This document shows, piece after piece, positions 32,900 to 46,335 of a stretch of 64,000 nt of DNA. The stretch comes from Dermanyssus gallinae (Eukaryota; Arthropoda; Arachnida; Mesostigmata; Dermanyssidae). Position numbers and translations under genes: made by a program. The DNA lies in assembly GCA_003439945.1 (NCBI GenBank), contig QVRM01007040.1:298501-362500 (forward strand). The letters run 5' to 3'. Under the pieces are notes generated by a model. That model was given only the letters and a program-made list of their open reading frames with translations, did no database searches and was not told the origin of the DNA. The stretch's first letter is position 1. Every line of letters begins with the position of its first letter.

Positions 32900-34214
32900 C
32901 AATAAAATACACTTCTATTTTAGCTAGACAATAGATGTCAAACCATTCCCAAGCGACATTAGCGATCTCTTGTTAACTCTTTTTTGTAGGCTGTCCGCAC
33001 TTAATACCACTTTTGGCGTTTACCCCGTAAAACTCTAGATTTAGCAACATAGCGTTGATTTGATTTTGAGCAACAATTGATTAAGACCAGGTCAATAAAT
33101 AGCCAATCTGTTTTTCTTATTCTGGAAGGTCATGGTCAGACAAACAGGCTTCATGATCAAGACGCTCGATAAAATGTTCAATGTTATTTTTATCGCGGAG
33201 AATAACGGCAAACACCGCAGATAAAGAACAAAACAGCGGCAGCAGCAGCAGCAAGATTAACTCGAATAGGAGGTAGCACAACAACAACAATATCAACACT
33301 TGTGTAAGCAATGACAAAAACAATTATTACAGCATAAAGTGATAGCGTCAATAGTTACCAGGCCACATCAACGGCAAATCCCAAAACGTCTTATTTCTAT
33401 CTGCAAGCGAAATTGGCGCCTGTAACGTTCAGATTACGTGCTGTCGTCGTCTCAATTAAGCACACTTATGATTCTACTAATCGACTATCTGGGCATCTTG
33501 ACAAAAGCTACGACAATCAGTCGTCATTTTGCTACAATCACACCTTATATATATATATATATACGTTTACCAGTAGAAGGAAGTCAGGCAGTAGCAAACA
33601 TCTGATCAGCTCCACATTCGAGCACACAAACTCTGAGGCCGGGACGTAGTATTATAGTATGAGACGACGCCAACCATAACAACGTAGGTCATTAAAAACA
33701 ATATTGTATATATATATATATATATATATATAGGTACGTGTACCGGGCCATGCGTGTGTGTATACTATGAGCAAAGTGCTACCATAGTGAAGTTATATGA
33801 ATAAATAATAACTTAAAAAGTCCTTTTGGAAAATACTATAAGCATGTGATGAAGTTCTAGTGACTAATCACTGGCCGGTAGTTTTGTCAGCGCTGCATGC
33901 GGCGAGCGGCGTTGGCGGCTGCCGCCCTGCTCTTTGGCCTGTGTGGCCTCGTCTGGCGCGACTCTTCGAGAGCGAGACGGGCGGGCTAATTATGTTTGTT
34001 GGCTTGCCAGCACTTCATTGTTTACTTTTACTGCTCGCGTTTTTCCTGTGTGTGTGTGTGTCTATTTGTGTTCCTACCTACCTATCTAAATATCTCTCTC
34101 TCTATCTCGTTAGCAAGCTGATGTCTTGGCGCCGGCACTGGCCCTTTGCTGTCCGTCGGCTTAGTCCGCCGTTGTCCCGTATGCTGAGCCCGCCAACAGA
34201 AAAAAGTGGTTGAC
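32900..34214. other. mostly unique noncoding sequence
   Basis: Short CAG/CAA triplets at about 33237-33292 and two AT tracts. No supported gene. Confidence 0.5.
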
Positions 34215-34306
34215 GCTCCTATCTCTCTCTCTATAGCTCCTATCTCTCTCTATAGCTCCTATCTCACTCGATAGCTCCTATCTCTCTCTCTCTATAGTTC
34301 CTAGCT
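34215..34306. repeat. 19-23-bp minisatellite, 4 copies
   Basis: Four tandem units beginning GCTCCTATCTC and ending in (CT)nATA. They differ in the number of CT dinucleotides, and one carries a CACTCG variant. Confidence 0.9.
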
Positions 34307-34815
34307 GGTCGTCTGTGTTGGTGTAGGTTTATCAGCAGAAATGTATTCTTACAAACAAAACGACAGACGACGACAAACCCCAGAACACGAACGACACACA
34401 CACATTCGGAACTCGGCGTTTCAAATCAAAATCTCCTTCCTACAAATGTGGTGTTTGTTTGTTGTGTGCGGCGGCCGGGCGCGTGTTGCATTCGTGCGTC
34501 TACTACACCGACCACTATGTGCTTTTGCTGGTCGGCTCGTCATTGGCTGGACGAAGCAGCTAGGGGGTCTGAAGTAGGAGTGAAGAGAGAGAGCTAACAA
34601 GCAGAAGATGAAGGTTGTTGTTGCTGCTGCTGCCACTACTACCACTGCTGCTGCTCTAACGCTGCATCTTGTCTCTGTCTCACGTAAAGTAGGAACAAAG
34701 TGTGTATCATTGGTGGGTAATTGCTTAGGGACGAAAAACGGCTTGCAGTGAGAAGAAAAACGGAGGGATAGAAGGAGAAACAGACAATACCGTCGCCACA
34801 TGTACGTATAAATAA

Positions 34816-34817
<2 letters not shown>

Positions 34818-34846
<29 letters not shown>

Positions 34847-34868
34847 CATACATATATATATATATATG
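34818..34868. repeat. (AT)n microsatellite
   Basis: AT tract of about 50 bp with CATA interruptions. Confidence 0.9.
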
Positions 34869-35284
34869 AGACGTACTGACAAAACTTGCGTGGCCAGAAA
34901 GATATTACGCGGAACAAACAGACAGCTGCTAGATAGATATGGCTAGATAAATAGACGGCCAAAAGTGCTGATACTACTAGCGCGTGAGCCACGTGATGAG
35001 TGGTCGTGCAACCTCTGTCCAGATTAAACAGAAACAGCCGTCATTATGGCAGTTATAATGACATTATTATTGTGGTGGCTGTTGTTATTGTTGTTGTTGT
35101 TAATGCTGCTGTTTATGATTTATGATTATTATTAGTTACTATTTGACCTTTATTGTCCACCGGCTCAATCCATGGCGCCCGCACTAAAATCCGCATGCCA
35201 TCATCTACAGACAGCCAAAGACAGCATCTGTTGCCTCAAAAACTGCACCTCGCATCGATCTCCTGTGATCTCTTCTTAAGTACG

Positions 35285-35285
<1 letters not shown>

Positions 35286-35331
<46 letters not shown>
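35286..35331. repeat. (ATT)n microsatellite
   Basis: About 15 ATT units. Confidence 0.95.
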
Positions 35332-35480
35332 AAACAAGGCAAGCGCCACGGCAACAGAAAACGGCTGGCATTGAATTGTGGCGGTTATGTCTTTTGAAGA
35401 CGGCGAAGTTGCCAAGGATGACCTTGTCAGTCTCTACAGCCATTTGGCTGTTTATTGAAGCACCGATGTAGAGCAGAATG

Positions 35481-35522
<42 letters not shown>
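35481..35522. repeat. (AT)n-(AG)n compound microsatellite
   Basis: About 11 AT units directly followed by about 10 AG units. Confidence 0.95.
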
Positions 35523-35523
<1 letters not shown>

Positions 35524-36317
35524 TTGCGCAATGACGAGTTAAGCGGTCCAGTATCAAAACGCAACGCCACCAAGGCAAGACGGAGCCTATCAAGATGGAA
35601 CTCGTGGTGAATGTTTGTGTCAAAAATGATTGTACAACCTCTCTCTCTCTCCTAATAATAAATGCATAACACTAATTGGCGTGGCAACGCCCAGCGTGGT
35701 ACATTAACATTACACATAAACACGTGCACATATACACACGCATATATATATATATATATTCGTGTTGAACAACTTTATTATGAACCCATAAATACACCAA
35801 CGACACTCGAGCCGCCAAAACGCAGACTAACTCAAACCGAGCCGCTACTATTGAAGCCGAATACGAGACACTCGCCGACAAATTTCGATTTTCGATTAAA
35901 TTCAATCCTCAACAGTTGGTCAGGTAGACATTTAGACACCGCGGTCAATGAAGTTTCAAACGCCCTCGACGCACGACGAAGACGTTCATGAAGGCGGTAA
36001 CAATTTTACGCGAGTCACGTTACTAATCGCCACTCATTCATTGCCTGACCATAGCGCTAAAATTCCTCATTAGACCCCTACGTTACTCATCCATACGGAC
36101 AAAGATTCGGCCCACCTTTGTCTGTTGTCCAAGTAGAAATTTAAGACAAGAGACGTGGAGAAACACCTAACGTACGCGCGGGGGCGACGGCCTATGTGTT
36201 TATGTCCACGGGTTGCATGCGTGTGAAGTTATATTTATTGTTTACGATAGGCGTATATACGAGACGGTTTTCCTGAATACGATTTAGCGTAGACGATGAG
36301 CAATGCGCAGTCGCAGA

Positions 36318-36362
<45 letters not shown>

Positions 36363-36481
36363 TCTAACATTTATTTATTTACTGTTCTCATAAAGATTTT
36401 TGTCGTGGCCACGCACTGACGAGAACCCGGGAGCCCTCAAAATGTTGTCATGCAATATATATATATATATATTCATATATA

Positions 36482-36520
<39 letters not shown>
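36318..36520. repeat. two (AT)n tracts flanking 90 bp
   Basis: (AT)n at about 36318-36361 and 36453-36520, separated by unique sequence. The second includes short ATTCATAT and ATTATAT interruptions. Confidence 0.9.
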
Positions 36521-36522
<2 letters not shown>

Positions 36523-37059
36523 CCACATGGTACGCGCTAAAAACGCTCGTAGCAAGATAGAGATATAGGACAACAATGATTCACGTGTGGTCGACAAATA
36601 AAGCCTATCGAATCGATTGTGTTAATTGGTCCCCTACGCTTTTTGTTAGTAAGCGAAGCATTCGTTGTAAGGCACAGTCTCAGCGGAAATGTTTCTTGTC
36701 TTGCTTCTTATGTGATGCTCAACGACGTGCACACGTCGCGTTATGGGCAATCTTCTTGCGCATAGGGCAAAGAGAAAGGAAACGCGCGACGTGGACGCTT
36801 ATATGCTATACATATATCTTAGCTGTTGGCTTTTTATGCAGGCAGTAACGCCGCAAGCGTGCAGGAGACGACGATAGATGAGGCCGTCTCGATCGACAGA
36901 TCGACGTGATCCACAACATCATCGTCAAGAGCAGTGAGTCGTACAACGCGATTATTTAGCTGCATTTAGTGCATTCGCGCACTTCTTTGCTGTCCTGCGC
37001 ACACGATTCATACTGCAGCAGGGCAAAGCAGAATAAATCCGCCGAAGCTAACGATGGTG

Positions 37060-37175
37060 ACAGCAACAACAGCAACAGAAACAACAACAGCAACAACAAC
37101 AACAGCAGCAGCAACAACAACAATAATAGTAACAGCAACAACAACAATAATAGCAGCAACAACAACAACAATAAT
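37060..37175. repeat. CAA/CAG/AAT array
   Basis: Imperfect triplet array. Opposite-strand poly-Leu and same-strand poly-Asn/Ser frames are artefacts. Confidence 0.95.
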
Positions 37176-38189
37176 GAGCACAACGATGCCGAACGTGACC
37201 GAATTTGTCGGCCGGTCGATTTGATTGCCTGTCTTGTCGACCGCGTATCGGTTAATAGGCGCAGCGCGAAGTACTTGCTGGGATTTGTCTCGGTTTATCG
37301 CTCGGGAAGACTAAATGGGGTTTAGACGCATGCCGTCGTCTGGGGGTATTATCCTACATGTCACCGTGTGTATATACCTTGTATATATATATATATATAT
37401 ATGTACATGTCAGTCCACGCACACATTTATACGCATGTGTGGGTGGAGAGAGAAAGACAGCGGAAGACAGTGAGACAGTTGAGGGGGCAGCCGAACGCTG
37501 AATAGACGCTGCATACGACACGCCGCGGCATGATGCGGTCGATGTCCGTGATGACATGAAAATGTGGTGGTCGCTAGTTTGTTTCGTTACGTTCGAGTAT
37601 CTCAAACGTCGAATCGCCGCTGGTCGTTGTCACCTCGACATAGACGACGATCTGGTCGCGTTGTTGTTGTTGTTGTTGTTCATCCCGGCCGGGGTATCAG
37701 TTCATTGTTACACGCTTCTTACTTTGCGTCCCCCCCCCCGCCACCCCCCGGAACAAGTCGGTCTTTCTTTCGGTCTGGTGCCCTGCCGTTACCGCGATGA
37801 ACCGGTAACAGCAACAAGTACCGCTGCAGTTACCGGGTAGACAGCTTTAGTTTCAGATGTCTTTATTTCACTAGACGATCTGTCTTTCTCTTGATCTGTG
37901 TTTGCTCGCTTCTCGCTCCTCGCACGCACGCATGCATGCACGCCTTTCTCACGCATCGCCATTTATTTGTTCACCCTCCACCCTTTTCACCTCTGTCTCT
38001 CTCTCTCTCTGCAACTCTTGTTCAATCGCCAATCGCCACGCGTTCGTATTCGTAACACCACCACCACCACCAGTAGACAAACACGAGACGGAGATTTACA
38101 TGGTCCATACACATCCGGGATACTAACCGGGGGGGGGGGGTATCGGCGGCACACCCGATCACGGCCCGACCTGTGTTGCCTGCGTTTTG

Positions 38190-38612
38190 CAGCTGCTGCT
38201 GCTGCTGTTGCCCGGATGATGATGTCTCTGTAGAAGTCCGTCACGACACCATGACGGACTTGCATGTGACTTGTAAGCAGGGCAATAGTGTGCTTTCGTG
38301 CCTTTTGTCCTGTCTGCGACGCCGCCGCTGCCACCGCCGCCACCCCCGGGGGTTCATCACTCCTTCCGCTGCCATAATCACCAACAACCACCACAGGGCA
38401 GCACAACGATCATCGGGGCAGACAACAGCAGAAGCAGCAGCAGCAGCTCAGTTGTTCGCCTCAATTGTTTACTGCCGCCGTTGTCAAAGTTCGCGACAGC
38501 TATTCGTCAATACCATCAACGACATCTTCGACATCATCATCATCATCGTCATCATTACCACCATCATCATCAGCATCAGCAGCAGAAGCAACGGTAGCAA
38601 CTTCAGCAACCC

Positions 38613-38643
<31 letters not shown>

Positions 38644-38645
38644 GC
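38190..38645. repeat. CTG/CCG/CAG/CAT triplet region
   Basis: CTG at 38191-38208, CCG/CCA at 38318-38350, CAG at 38428-38447, CAT at 38525-38580 and CAG at 38613-38640. The 282-codon plus-strand frame (38173-39021) crosses them. Between arrays it has no recognised domain, so I do not call it a gene. Confidence 0.85.
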
Positions 38646-39179
38646 TGTTGTTCTCGTCTACAGCTACACTTCAACACTTCGTCTTGTAGGATTGTTAGAA
38701 AAGACGACAAGACTTCCTGTCGCATGGTTGGTCGGTGGGTCGGCCGGCCAAACACAGATCATTCATTGCGCACCGACGCGTAGGTATATTGTTGTCGTTC
38801 CTGGACGACAACCAGTACCCCCGCCACCCCCCCACCTATTGCCCCTCACCGAAGTGCTCGATGTCTTTGACAACGACCACGATGATGACGATGATGATGC
38901 TGATGATGTTGATGATGGCGGCGACGTCGACTACGACGACATATGCAGGCTCTTACGATGGCGTCAGCAAACGACCATGGTTCACGTTTGCTACCGCAAT
39001 TCCTCTTCTACTATTGATTGATCGTGGCGGTTTCGCTGTTGTTGGCTTATGCTATCGACAGGCAGACTGATACGAGACAGATCCCTGTTTAATGGCGCCA
39101 CGCGACAATTTACGTATGACGTGTCGTGTAGGATGTTTTATTATTATTCGTTGATCTAAATTCGCCTTCTTCCCCTTCG

Positions 39180-39275
39180 ACGACGATTACGATGACGACA
39201 ATGACAGCATTAAGAACAACAACAAAGACGACAACAACAACATTAACAACAGCAGCAGCAGCAACAACAACAACA
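39180..39275. repeat. GAC/CAA/CAG triplet array
   Basis: Imperfect triplets in + strand CAA orientation. Confidence 0.9.
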
Positions 39276-39933
39276 ACTATAGCCTACCCTTACGAGGCAG
39301 ACACTACCGTAACTGTACCGTACGACCGCACCAGTCGAGAACTGTTACTATCACTATCTACTTAGATGACTATTACTAGACCTTTAACTAGACCGGCTAC
39401 ATGCGAATGCCACTCTGTAGGGGGCTATTCTTCCTCGTTTCGTTGCGGCAAACGCATCCATGGTTTAACCTGATAGACGCCGAGAGACAAGTGGCCAAAC
39501 ACCTGTAGTAGATCGTCAATTTTCCACATTTGACAACACATGAAAGCTATGCTCTGCGTGCCTCCATCCATCCTTTCTCCCGCGCATAATCTCTCTCTCT
39601 TTATCTATCTCTCGCTCGGGAGAAAGATATATTATGAGCGGCGTCGTCGTCGTCGTCATATAACATGCCGTACCATAGTACATCATGGCCGTGGCATATT
39701 AGCCAATCACTTCCACCGTTCGGAGTTGAGTTGACGGTGCTGAACTCCTCGCACTCACCCGATCCGTTTGATGGATTGGGTAGATCGACATCGACAACGA
39801 CCACGGCAGCAACAACCACAACTACCAACCACGACTACACGGCGAGGATCTTTTGACGCCGTGTGCGGGCGGCTGTTGTGGTCGCTTGGGCGGCCGGGTC
39901 CGCGCGGGCGGCGGCTGTTGCGGTTGGTTGGGG

Positions 39934-39953
39934 GCGGGGGGGGGGGGGGGGGG
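39934..39953. repeat. G20 homopolymer
   Basis: 20 consecutive G in a GC-rich island (39850-40060) with frequent GGC/CCG. It could form a G-quadruplex. Many overlapping Gly-, Ala- and Pro-rich frames around it are compositional. Confidence 0.9.
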
Positions 39954-40157
39954 AAGGGGGGGCGGCTGCCTTCGCTGCCGCCGCGGCGGTCGATCCCATT
40001 GCGGCCGCCCGGTGTGGCAGCCGCTCGCACGCAGGCACGCTCATGGATCATCGGATCGATGCGGATTGAATCAGAATGAATGCATCATGCCGCCTGTGGT
40101 AAGCCACCGCCGCCACGCGGTTGGTTGCTGTTGTTCACATCATTGTCCCTTCCGTAT

Positions 40158-40204
40158 ATGTATACATATATATATCTATATATATATATATATATATATA
40201 TATA
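40158..40204. repeat. (AT)n microsatellite
   Basis: AT tract with ATCTATA interruption. Confidence 0.9.
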
Positions 40205-40844
40205 AGTGATGATTTATTAAGAATACAGATGGAGCGACATGTGTCTTCTAAAAACCTTTTATATATATGTATATATACTCTCTCGAACGTAAGAAACTTG
40301 TTGACTTGTAGCATTATTCGCACAGTCACATATATTGTTTTCATTTAGCCCATCATCTTTTACTTTCCGTATTATATCGCGATTTCAACATTGTTTGACG
40401 GCGCTACTGATGGATCGCTACTGGCATGAGCAAGCTTTGTCATATATTATAGTTTTGAAATCAACCTACGCTCGTAGATAGACGTGTGTGGGCTATTTCC
40501 ACCCTTTTGCTCCCGCCGCCATTCGGCCATACCAAATGGGTGAGCGTTCGTCGCGATGTTGTTGAATCACGGGTCGACCTTAATCGCTCGATTGGGAGTC
40601 GAGCTGGGAGGCAAGTTGGGAATCGGGAAACACGCACAGCACCAGCAACAGTGACAACAGAAGCGGAAACCATAGCAGCACGTCTTCATATCGAGGCTAC
40701 AGTACAGCGCCAATCGAAAACAACGCGAAAAGACAGCGACGTAAACGCCCGCCTAAAACGTCACCAAGACGCCAAGAACTAAGCCACACAATTTGCACAT
40801 GACTGCTACTACCTTTTTATTGATAAATATGTTACAACCATTTC

Positions 40845-40872
40845 TCACAACAACAACAACAACAACAACAAC
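40845..40872. repeat. (CAA)n microsatellite
   Basis: About 9 CAA units. Confidence 0.95.
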
Positions 40873-41495
40873 CATAATATCAACAACGGCGACAACGAGG
40901 ACAGTGACGCCAAAGCAGGGCAGGGCGCGAGGACTTAGGCTAGCCTCTAGACTTTGAAAGTCGAGTTTTGAACAACGTTGCTTCCTGTCGAAGAGACACA
41001 CTTCTGTATGAAGCGTGCTTTTTCTTCTTCCTCTCGCTACTTTTTTTTTTCATGCTACGTTGCTCAGCCCGTCGACCGCCACCGAGCACTTGTTGTTGTG
41101 AGAAGTGGGCAAGGAAATGAGAACGTAGGAGAGGAGCTAAACTCATTGCCACCAACAACATCAGCTTCCTTCAGCGTGTAGCCTCGCTTCGAGAGTTCGG
41201 GGGCGCCCGGCTTCTGTTCTCGCTGATGCTGCGCTCCTTCACGATCAGCAGCCGCCGCTATCCGCCCGCTATGAGACAGACGCGAAGATGCTCACATGAG
41301 CACAACAAACAACAAAGGACAACATAAACAGCAAACGCAAAACAAGCGCAAAAACAAGAAACAAGCGGGCGAACAGCTGGCCAACGAACGACCGAGAAGC
41401 ATCATACCAAGCCAGAAGCATCCCGCCCGCGTACCAATGTACCAGTACAGTGCAGCGGACGCAGCAACAGTAACAGTGGAAGAACAGTGGCCGTC

Positions 41496-41517
41496 GGTTG
41501 GTTGGTTGGTTGGTTGG
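41496..41517. repeat. (GGTT)n microsatellite
   Basis: Five GGTT units on the plus strand. Confidence 0.85.
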
Positions 41518-41581
41518 CCTTATTCGGAAGAAGAAGACGCCCTAATTTAGTCGATCTAAGAGAAGTTGCAAATCGGGCGAA

Positions 41582-42000
41582 ACAACAACAGCAGCTGCAG
41601 CAGCAGCAACAACTACAGCATGAACAACGACAACAATGGCACCCAGACAAGGAGAAGGAAACTAAGTGGGAAAACAAGATGTAGAAGACCAACAGAGATG
41701 GCAGAGAAGACCAAGGAGAAGGCCACGGCACCGCCCTTTGACCATGTCGATCAATCTGTCATATTCTTCCTCTCTGTCTCAACGACGGGCAGCAAACAAG
41801 CCCGTCACTCCCGCGCTTGTCTTGTTGTCTCTGTCGCGGAACATCCTGGCAATCGAAATTGCGGCAGTTTGTCAATTTTCCTTCGAAAAACAACAACAAC
41901 GACAACAACAAGTAGCGAGAGCGGTACTATTTTTGCGATGCTGACAACAACAACAACAACGACGTTGTCGTCGTCGTTATTGTTGTCTACGTTGACGGCG
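41582..42000. repeat. scattered CAA/CAG and GTC triplets
   Basis: Arrays at 41582-41640, 41888-41912 and 41943-41962, then a switch to GTC/GTT complement triplets at 41963-41990, giving a small inverted pair. Confidence 0.8.
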
Positions 42001-42477
42001 ACATTTGTTGTCAAAAAATCAACAAAAGTCTATGTCTGCCGCCACGTTGACTCTAGACTAACAGCGCAAATTGTTAAGCGCTCGGAGGAAGCAAAAAGGG
42101 CATGAAGAAGATAAATAGCAAGCCGAACAGCCAGGAAAAATAAAAGAACGACGCTGGCGTGGCCAAACGTTGGTTAGCCTGCGCGCGTTCGCGTGGGGTG
42201 CGCTAAAAATCACCCCATCCCTCGCTCCCCCGCCTATCTCTCTCCCTGAATGCCTGGTTCTCCAACGATGACACGTTGAGTCATCGCGACAAACATCACC
42301 ACCGCCACATATCCACCAGCAACAGCAGTTTCATGCGTCCAGCTGCCAGCAGCTTCAGAGCACTTTAACGCTTCAGCACTTCACTACAAGCAGAAGTACC
42401 GGCAGCACCACGACGATTGGGATCATGCTGGTGGTGGTGGGTGCCAATCGAATGCGAATCGTAAAAGGTGACTACGC

Positions 42478-42558
42478 TGGTAATAATAATAACAACACCA
42501 ACAACAACGACGACAACAACAACAGCAACAGCAACAACAGCAACAACAACAACAATTC
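42478..42558. repeat. AAT/CAA/CAG array
   Basis: Imperfect triplet array. Confidence 0.9.
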
Positions 42559-43310
42559 GTCTAAGTGCCGTCATTTCTCTCTACAGTTCCCGTTACAAAC
42601 GTGGGCTGCTCTCGCATCGCCCGATCGGAAAACAAGTTGGGAATCACCCACGAAATCTCCCTCTACCTCCTCTAATCGCTAGTGTTGATCTCTTCGATTC
42701 TCTCTAAAGCTCGATCTTTTTGAAGTTCCCTGTATCCACAGGTTTCTCCGTTCATCGTTCGCGTTTGCCCACGCCGGGCTTGATGAGGACCACGGAGGGC
42801 CACGACCACCCCCCACAGGCTTGTCGACGGTGCGAACATGAAAGCCGTATAAAGAGAACATTGACCACTGACGGAACGACGAGTGTTTCTCTGTCTCTTT
42901 TTCTCTCTACCTCACTCTATCTATCTGTTAGAGATGTTTGCGGAGCCTTATTAACTTTGTTCTCGTCGCCATCACCTCTTCTAGAGCATCATGAACGCTG
43001 ACAGCAGTCGGCAACACTTGGGCAACAAGGATACGTTTTTGATCACGATTGATAAAGATTACAGCACTAACAACCACTGCAACGAATGACAACAACAGCA
43101 GCATACCAACAATATGATAGCTGCAGCGTTATGCGCCCCTGATATAAAAGGGTGATATGTGTACACACACTTATCAAGCGAATAAATCAATCAATCAATG
43201 AACAGCAGCCATCCCAATAATAGTAGATAAGCCCAATAGAAGGACAATTGTAGTGGTATTCTTTCTCGGCTTTATTAGGAAAGCACAGGCCTATGAGGAG
43301 GTATGCTGGG

Positions 43311-43337
43311 AGCATATATATATATATATATATATAT
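43311..43337. repeat. (AT)n microsatellite
   Basis: About 12 AT units. A GTT array follows at 43673-43692. Confidence 0.9.
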
Positions 43338-44303
43338 GCCCACATTTGTGGTCATCAGTCGAATACCTGCTTAAGCCAGGAGGCTTAATAAAAACAATGG
43401 ATTAATGATCTTCACATGAGGCAGAGGCAAAGGCTTCACAAAACCGGAGAGCTGATGCGTTTAGAGATTTAGAAAAATGTCCTGTCGGGTGACGTCGCCT
43501 CGCGTCAAAGTTCATGCGAACGCAAAACTCTTCCACAAGACGTCGCTTAATTGTGCAGGGTTCGCTACCTCCATCGCCCTAAAAGCGTTTTGCTATATCC
43601 ATTTGTCGCTACATAATTCATTCTGATGTCGAAAAAAAAACTGTTTCGTAGCTATTGCTATTGTTGACTCATCGTTGTTGTTGTTGTTGTTGCTGGCCTA
43701 TTGTCGTTGTTGCTGTTGCTAGTAATGAAGCTTTCTTCTGCTAACTATCCAAACCGAGTGGCGCTTACCGTCTCTTCCTCAAGTTTGCCGCGTATGATGG
43801 CTATGCATCTGCTCGCCTATGCCGATATGTTATCGTTTTCTCTTGTTTTTAAGGTTCTTGTTGCCGTTCGAACAGGACAGTTTGGAAGTTTTTGCATCTT
43901 TCGACATGAGCGACGCGCATCTTCGATGCCATTCAGCTTCTCAACAAGTCGTTGGTAAATAATAAAAAAAACAAATGCGAACAGGTCGATCCATAGCGGG
44001 GTGTTGGACCGCCTGCAAAATAAAGTCCTTCAAGCGGAAAGTGCTAGAAAAAGACGAAAACGAGGTCTTGCCCTCAAGAAAACAACAACAATACCACCAG
44101 AAAAACATGACAACAATAACAAAAATAGTGAGAGAATACGAAACGAGATCCCAATTGACTTATTTTGCTGACAGACGACGTGGGAAAAAGATGGCCGGTC
44201 CCAAAGGGCTCCGCAGTCTGGGTGGCCGCTTTGAAACATGTTATTCTCAGAGCTGCTATATTGAGCTGAGGTCTAAGTATGTAAACATATATAGGTCAGT
44301 TCA

Positions 44304-44330
44304 CATATATATATATATATATATATATAG
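44304..44330. repeat. (AT)n microsatellite
   Basis: About 13 AT units, 115 bp before the hairpin at 44446. Confidence 0.9.
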
Positions 44331-44445
44331 TGCTGTGCTTCAAGCATATATAGTTATACATAAGACAAGTCCCCTTATTATACCAAGTCCTTATGGAGGC
44401 GCTACTTAAAGATCATTAGTACGGGTCTATGATAAAAAGATTTGC

Positions 44446-44481
44446 AAAATTTAACCGGAAAGTTTTATCCGGTTAAATTTT
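44446..44481. repeat. perfect 14-bp hairpin
   Basis: Arm AAAATTTAACCGGA (44446-44459), loop AAGTTTTA, complement at 44468-44481, followed by T- and A-rich sequence. Confidence 0.85.
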
Positions 44482-44499
44482 TATTTAAAAAAACGCATA

Positions 44500-45920
44500 C
44501 ATATAATTTCAGTGGAGGATTGAACGTTTTAACTTGTTTGTAATACGGTGTCTAATTCTCAGTATATTTCTCTAAATAATACTAACATGTTAATATACCA
44601 TACTGTATTTGTAAATATTATTTTCGAAATGTTACTTATTTATCTCTAATATTACCATGTACCTTGTTCTGTACGTAGACATTCAAAGGCTTACGAAAGC
44701 GCCTACCGTAAATACAAAAAATAATTACCGTTTTGATATATCATTTTTGCGCTTAAGATATCCTTAAGAACTGACGGTTATGCATGTTATTTGGTTAGCT
44801 TACCCTTGAGAAAATTGCATTATATTATCTTACCACCTAATCCCTATAGATGCAACTTTTTCAGATAATCTTCGCTTGTTATTCAGAGTGTTTAACCAAG
44901 AAGAAGTCAACAAGAGGTGCAGCCGTATGTATACATAGCCCAAGCCCCATCTACAGGTCGAGTGGTCCTTAAAACTGAAAACGCTCTGCTTGCACATTCG
45001 TCCAGCAAGCAACATCGATCGATGATAGAGTAAACTTTTAGAGAACTCATTATTTTGTCGGCATACTTAGGTCTAGAACTCGGCAGGTATGCTCGACGAT
45101 GAACCGATGCGTCGGTCACGAACTTTCCCTCTTGCCCTATATCCAGGTAAAATATGCTGTTCGAGCTGTATTTTCCTTCGGAGCGATCGGAGCTGGGTCG
45201 GGGTTGAAGGCATGTCCGAAGTGAACCAATGGCGTTGTACGCTGTAAGTTTCGTACATTTCTAGATCAGCTAATGCGACTTTTGACTTTTGGGCATAGAG
45301 TAGTAGTATTAGTAGTCAGAGCAATGTCTAAACGCTAGTATACCACAGGCACTACAAAAACTCACTGGTTTGCTCGGCTGAGGGAGTTGCGGTTAGACCT
45401 CGCGTGTGGCGCCCCCTTTTGAGTAGAGAGCGCTCTATCCGATTCCACCCTGTCGACGGAAATAGGAGTTGCCTTTACAAATGCTTACCTGTAAACAAGC
45501 AGAATGTACGACACCATTAGTTACTACACGTCAGTGTATACGAATGATCTGCACGTGTCAATAGTGCATGTCTCCTAACAATGGGTTCTCGTGTTAGCTA
45601 AATGATTGCCGAGATAAGTCAGAACAAATATCTATATATTTGTTTTTATCAGAACGTAAATATAAAACATAAGATTATAGGTAGGTATATTTGAATATAA
45701 TGAGTATATGCAAATGCCGTCGCTGGTTGCCTACTCCTATCCTGGATAAATCCCGTTACATAAGTAGTTCCTGTGACATTAGAGTCCCTCCGCCAAGATA
45801 CGAACTACTATGTCAAGTGCTATACCAAACGTTGCTTCTAGTTCCAGTGTTTAGTCTTGGAAGAGACGGACGCGGTGTGTATTAGCAGCCTTTGCGGGCT
45901 TTAAGTGCTGATTGGTACAT
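44500..45920. other. mostly unique, AT-rich noncoding sequence
   Basis: A 61-codon minus-strand frame (45073-45258) with several Arg/Lys residues is non-repetitive but unrecognised. The region lies downstream of the LINE fossil at 45924-46335 and may include its eroded 3' part. Confidence 0.45.
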
Positions 45921-45923
45921 GAA

Positions 45924-46335
45924 AATGTCTGCTATAGATCGCAACGTCATTTGATCATGATAGAGTACTTGCCCACTCGTGGGTTTATTCCTGCCTCACC
46001 TCGTCAGGTAGCTCTCTTATCAATAGCGAAAAAACAACGGACTAAGTCCGACTCCCCGAGCCACTTCTGTTATGTGCGTCACTCTTCCCATAATTCCCAT
46101 ACTATTGTCGATGCATACTGGGTGCTCCTTGAGAATGATCTCTAAAATGTTCAACAATCGATAAGGCACTACCCTCCATGACTAACTTCTCTAAAATATT
46201 GCTTGTTCGGCGCTATGCCAAAAACAGCTTTGAGATCTAGGCTCCTTCGAATCGGGTAAAGTTTCGCAAATATCTGCTAGCAATTGACGTACGACTTCGA
46301 TCACCAGAACCCCTGTTGTTCCTCTAGTACTCGAA
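45924..46335 (-). pseudogene. decayed LINE reverse transcriptase core
   Basis: Minus-strand blocks occur in the expected reverse transcriptase order, with frameshifts and stops between. They are R-V-L-E-E-Q-Q-G-F (block before the palm), then L-D-L-K-A-V-F-G-I-A-P-N-K (like D-F-x-K-A-F-D-x-V-P-H). Next comes E-V-A-R-G-V-G-L-S-P-L-F-F-R-Y (like G-V-P-Q-G-S-V-L-S-P-L-L-F). Last is S-N-D-V-A-I-Y-S, corresponding to the catalytic Y/F-A-D-D box with its Ala-Asp lost. Order and spacing match a non-LTR (jockey/CR1/RTE-like) palm domain. It is inactive. Clade cannot be assigned from these pieces. Confidence 0.6.

Noticed and set aside
38173..39021. 282-codon plus-strand ORF
   Set aside because: Spans successive CTG, CCG, CAT and CAG arrays; the non-repeat parts have no recognisable domain and other frames are open too.
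40486..40782. 98-codon plus-strand frame with varied codons
   Set aside because: No Met context, domain or splice evidence; one of many comparable frames expected by chance.
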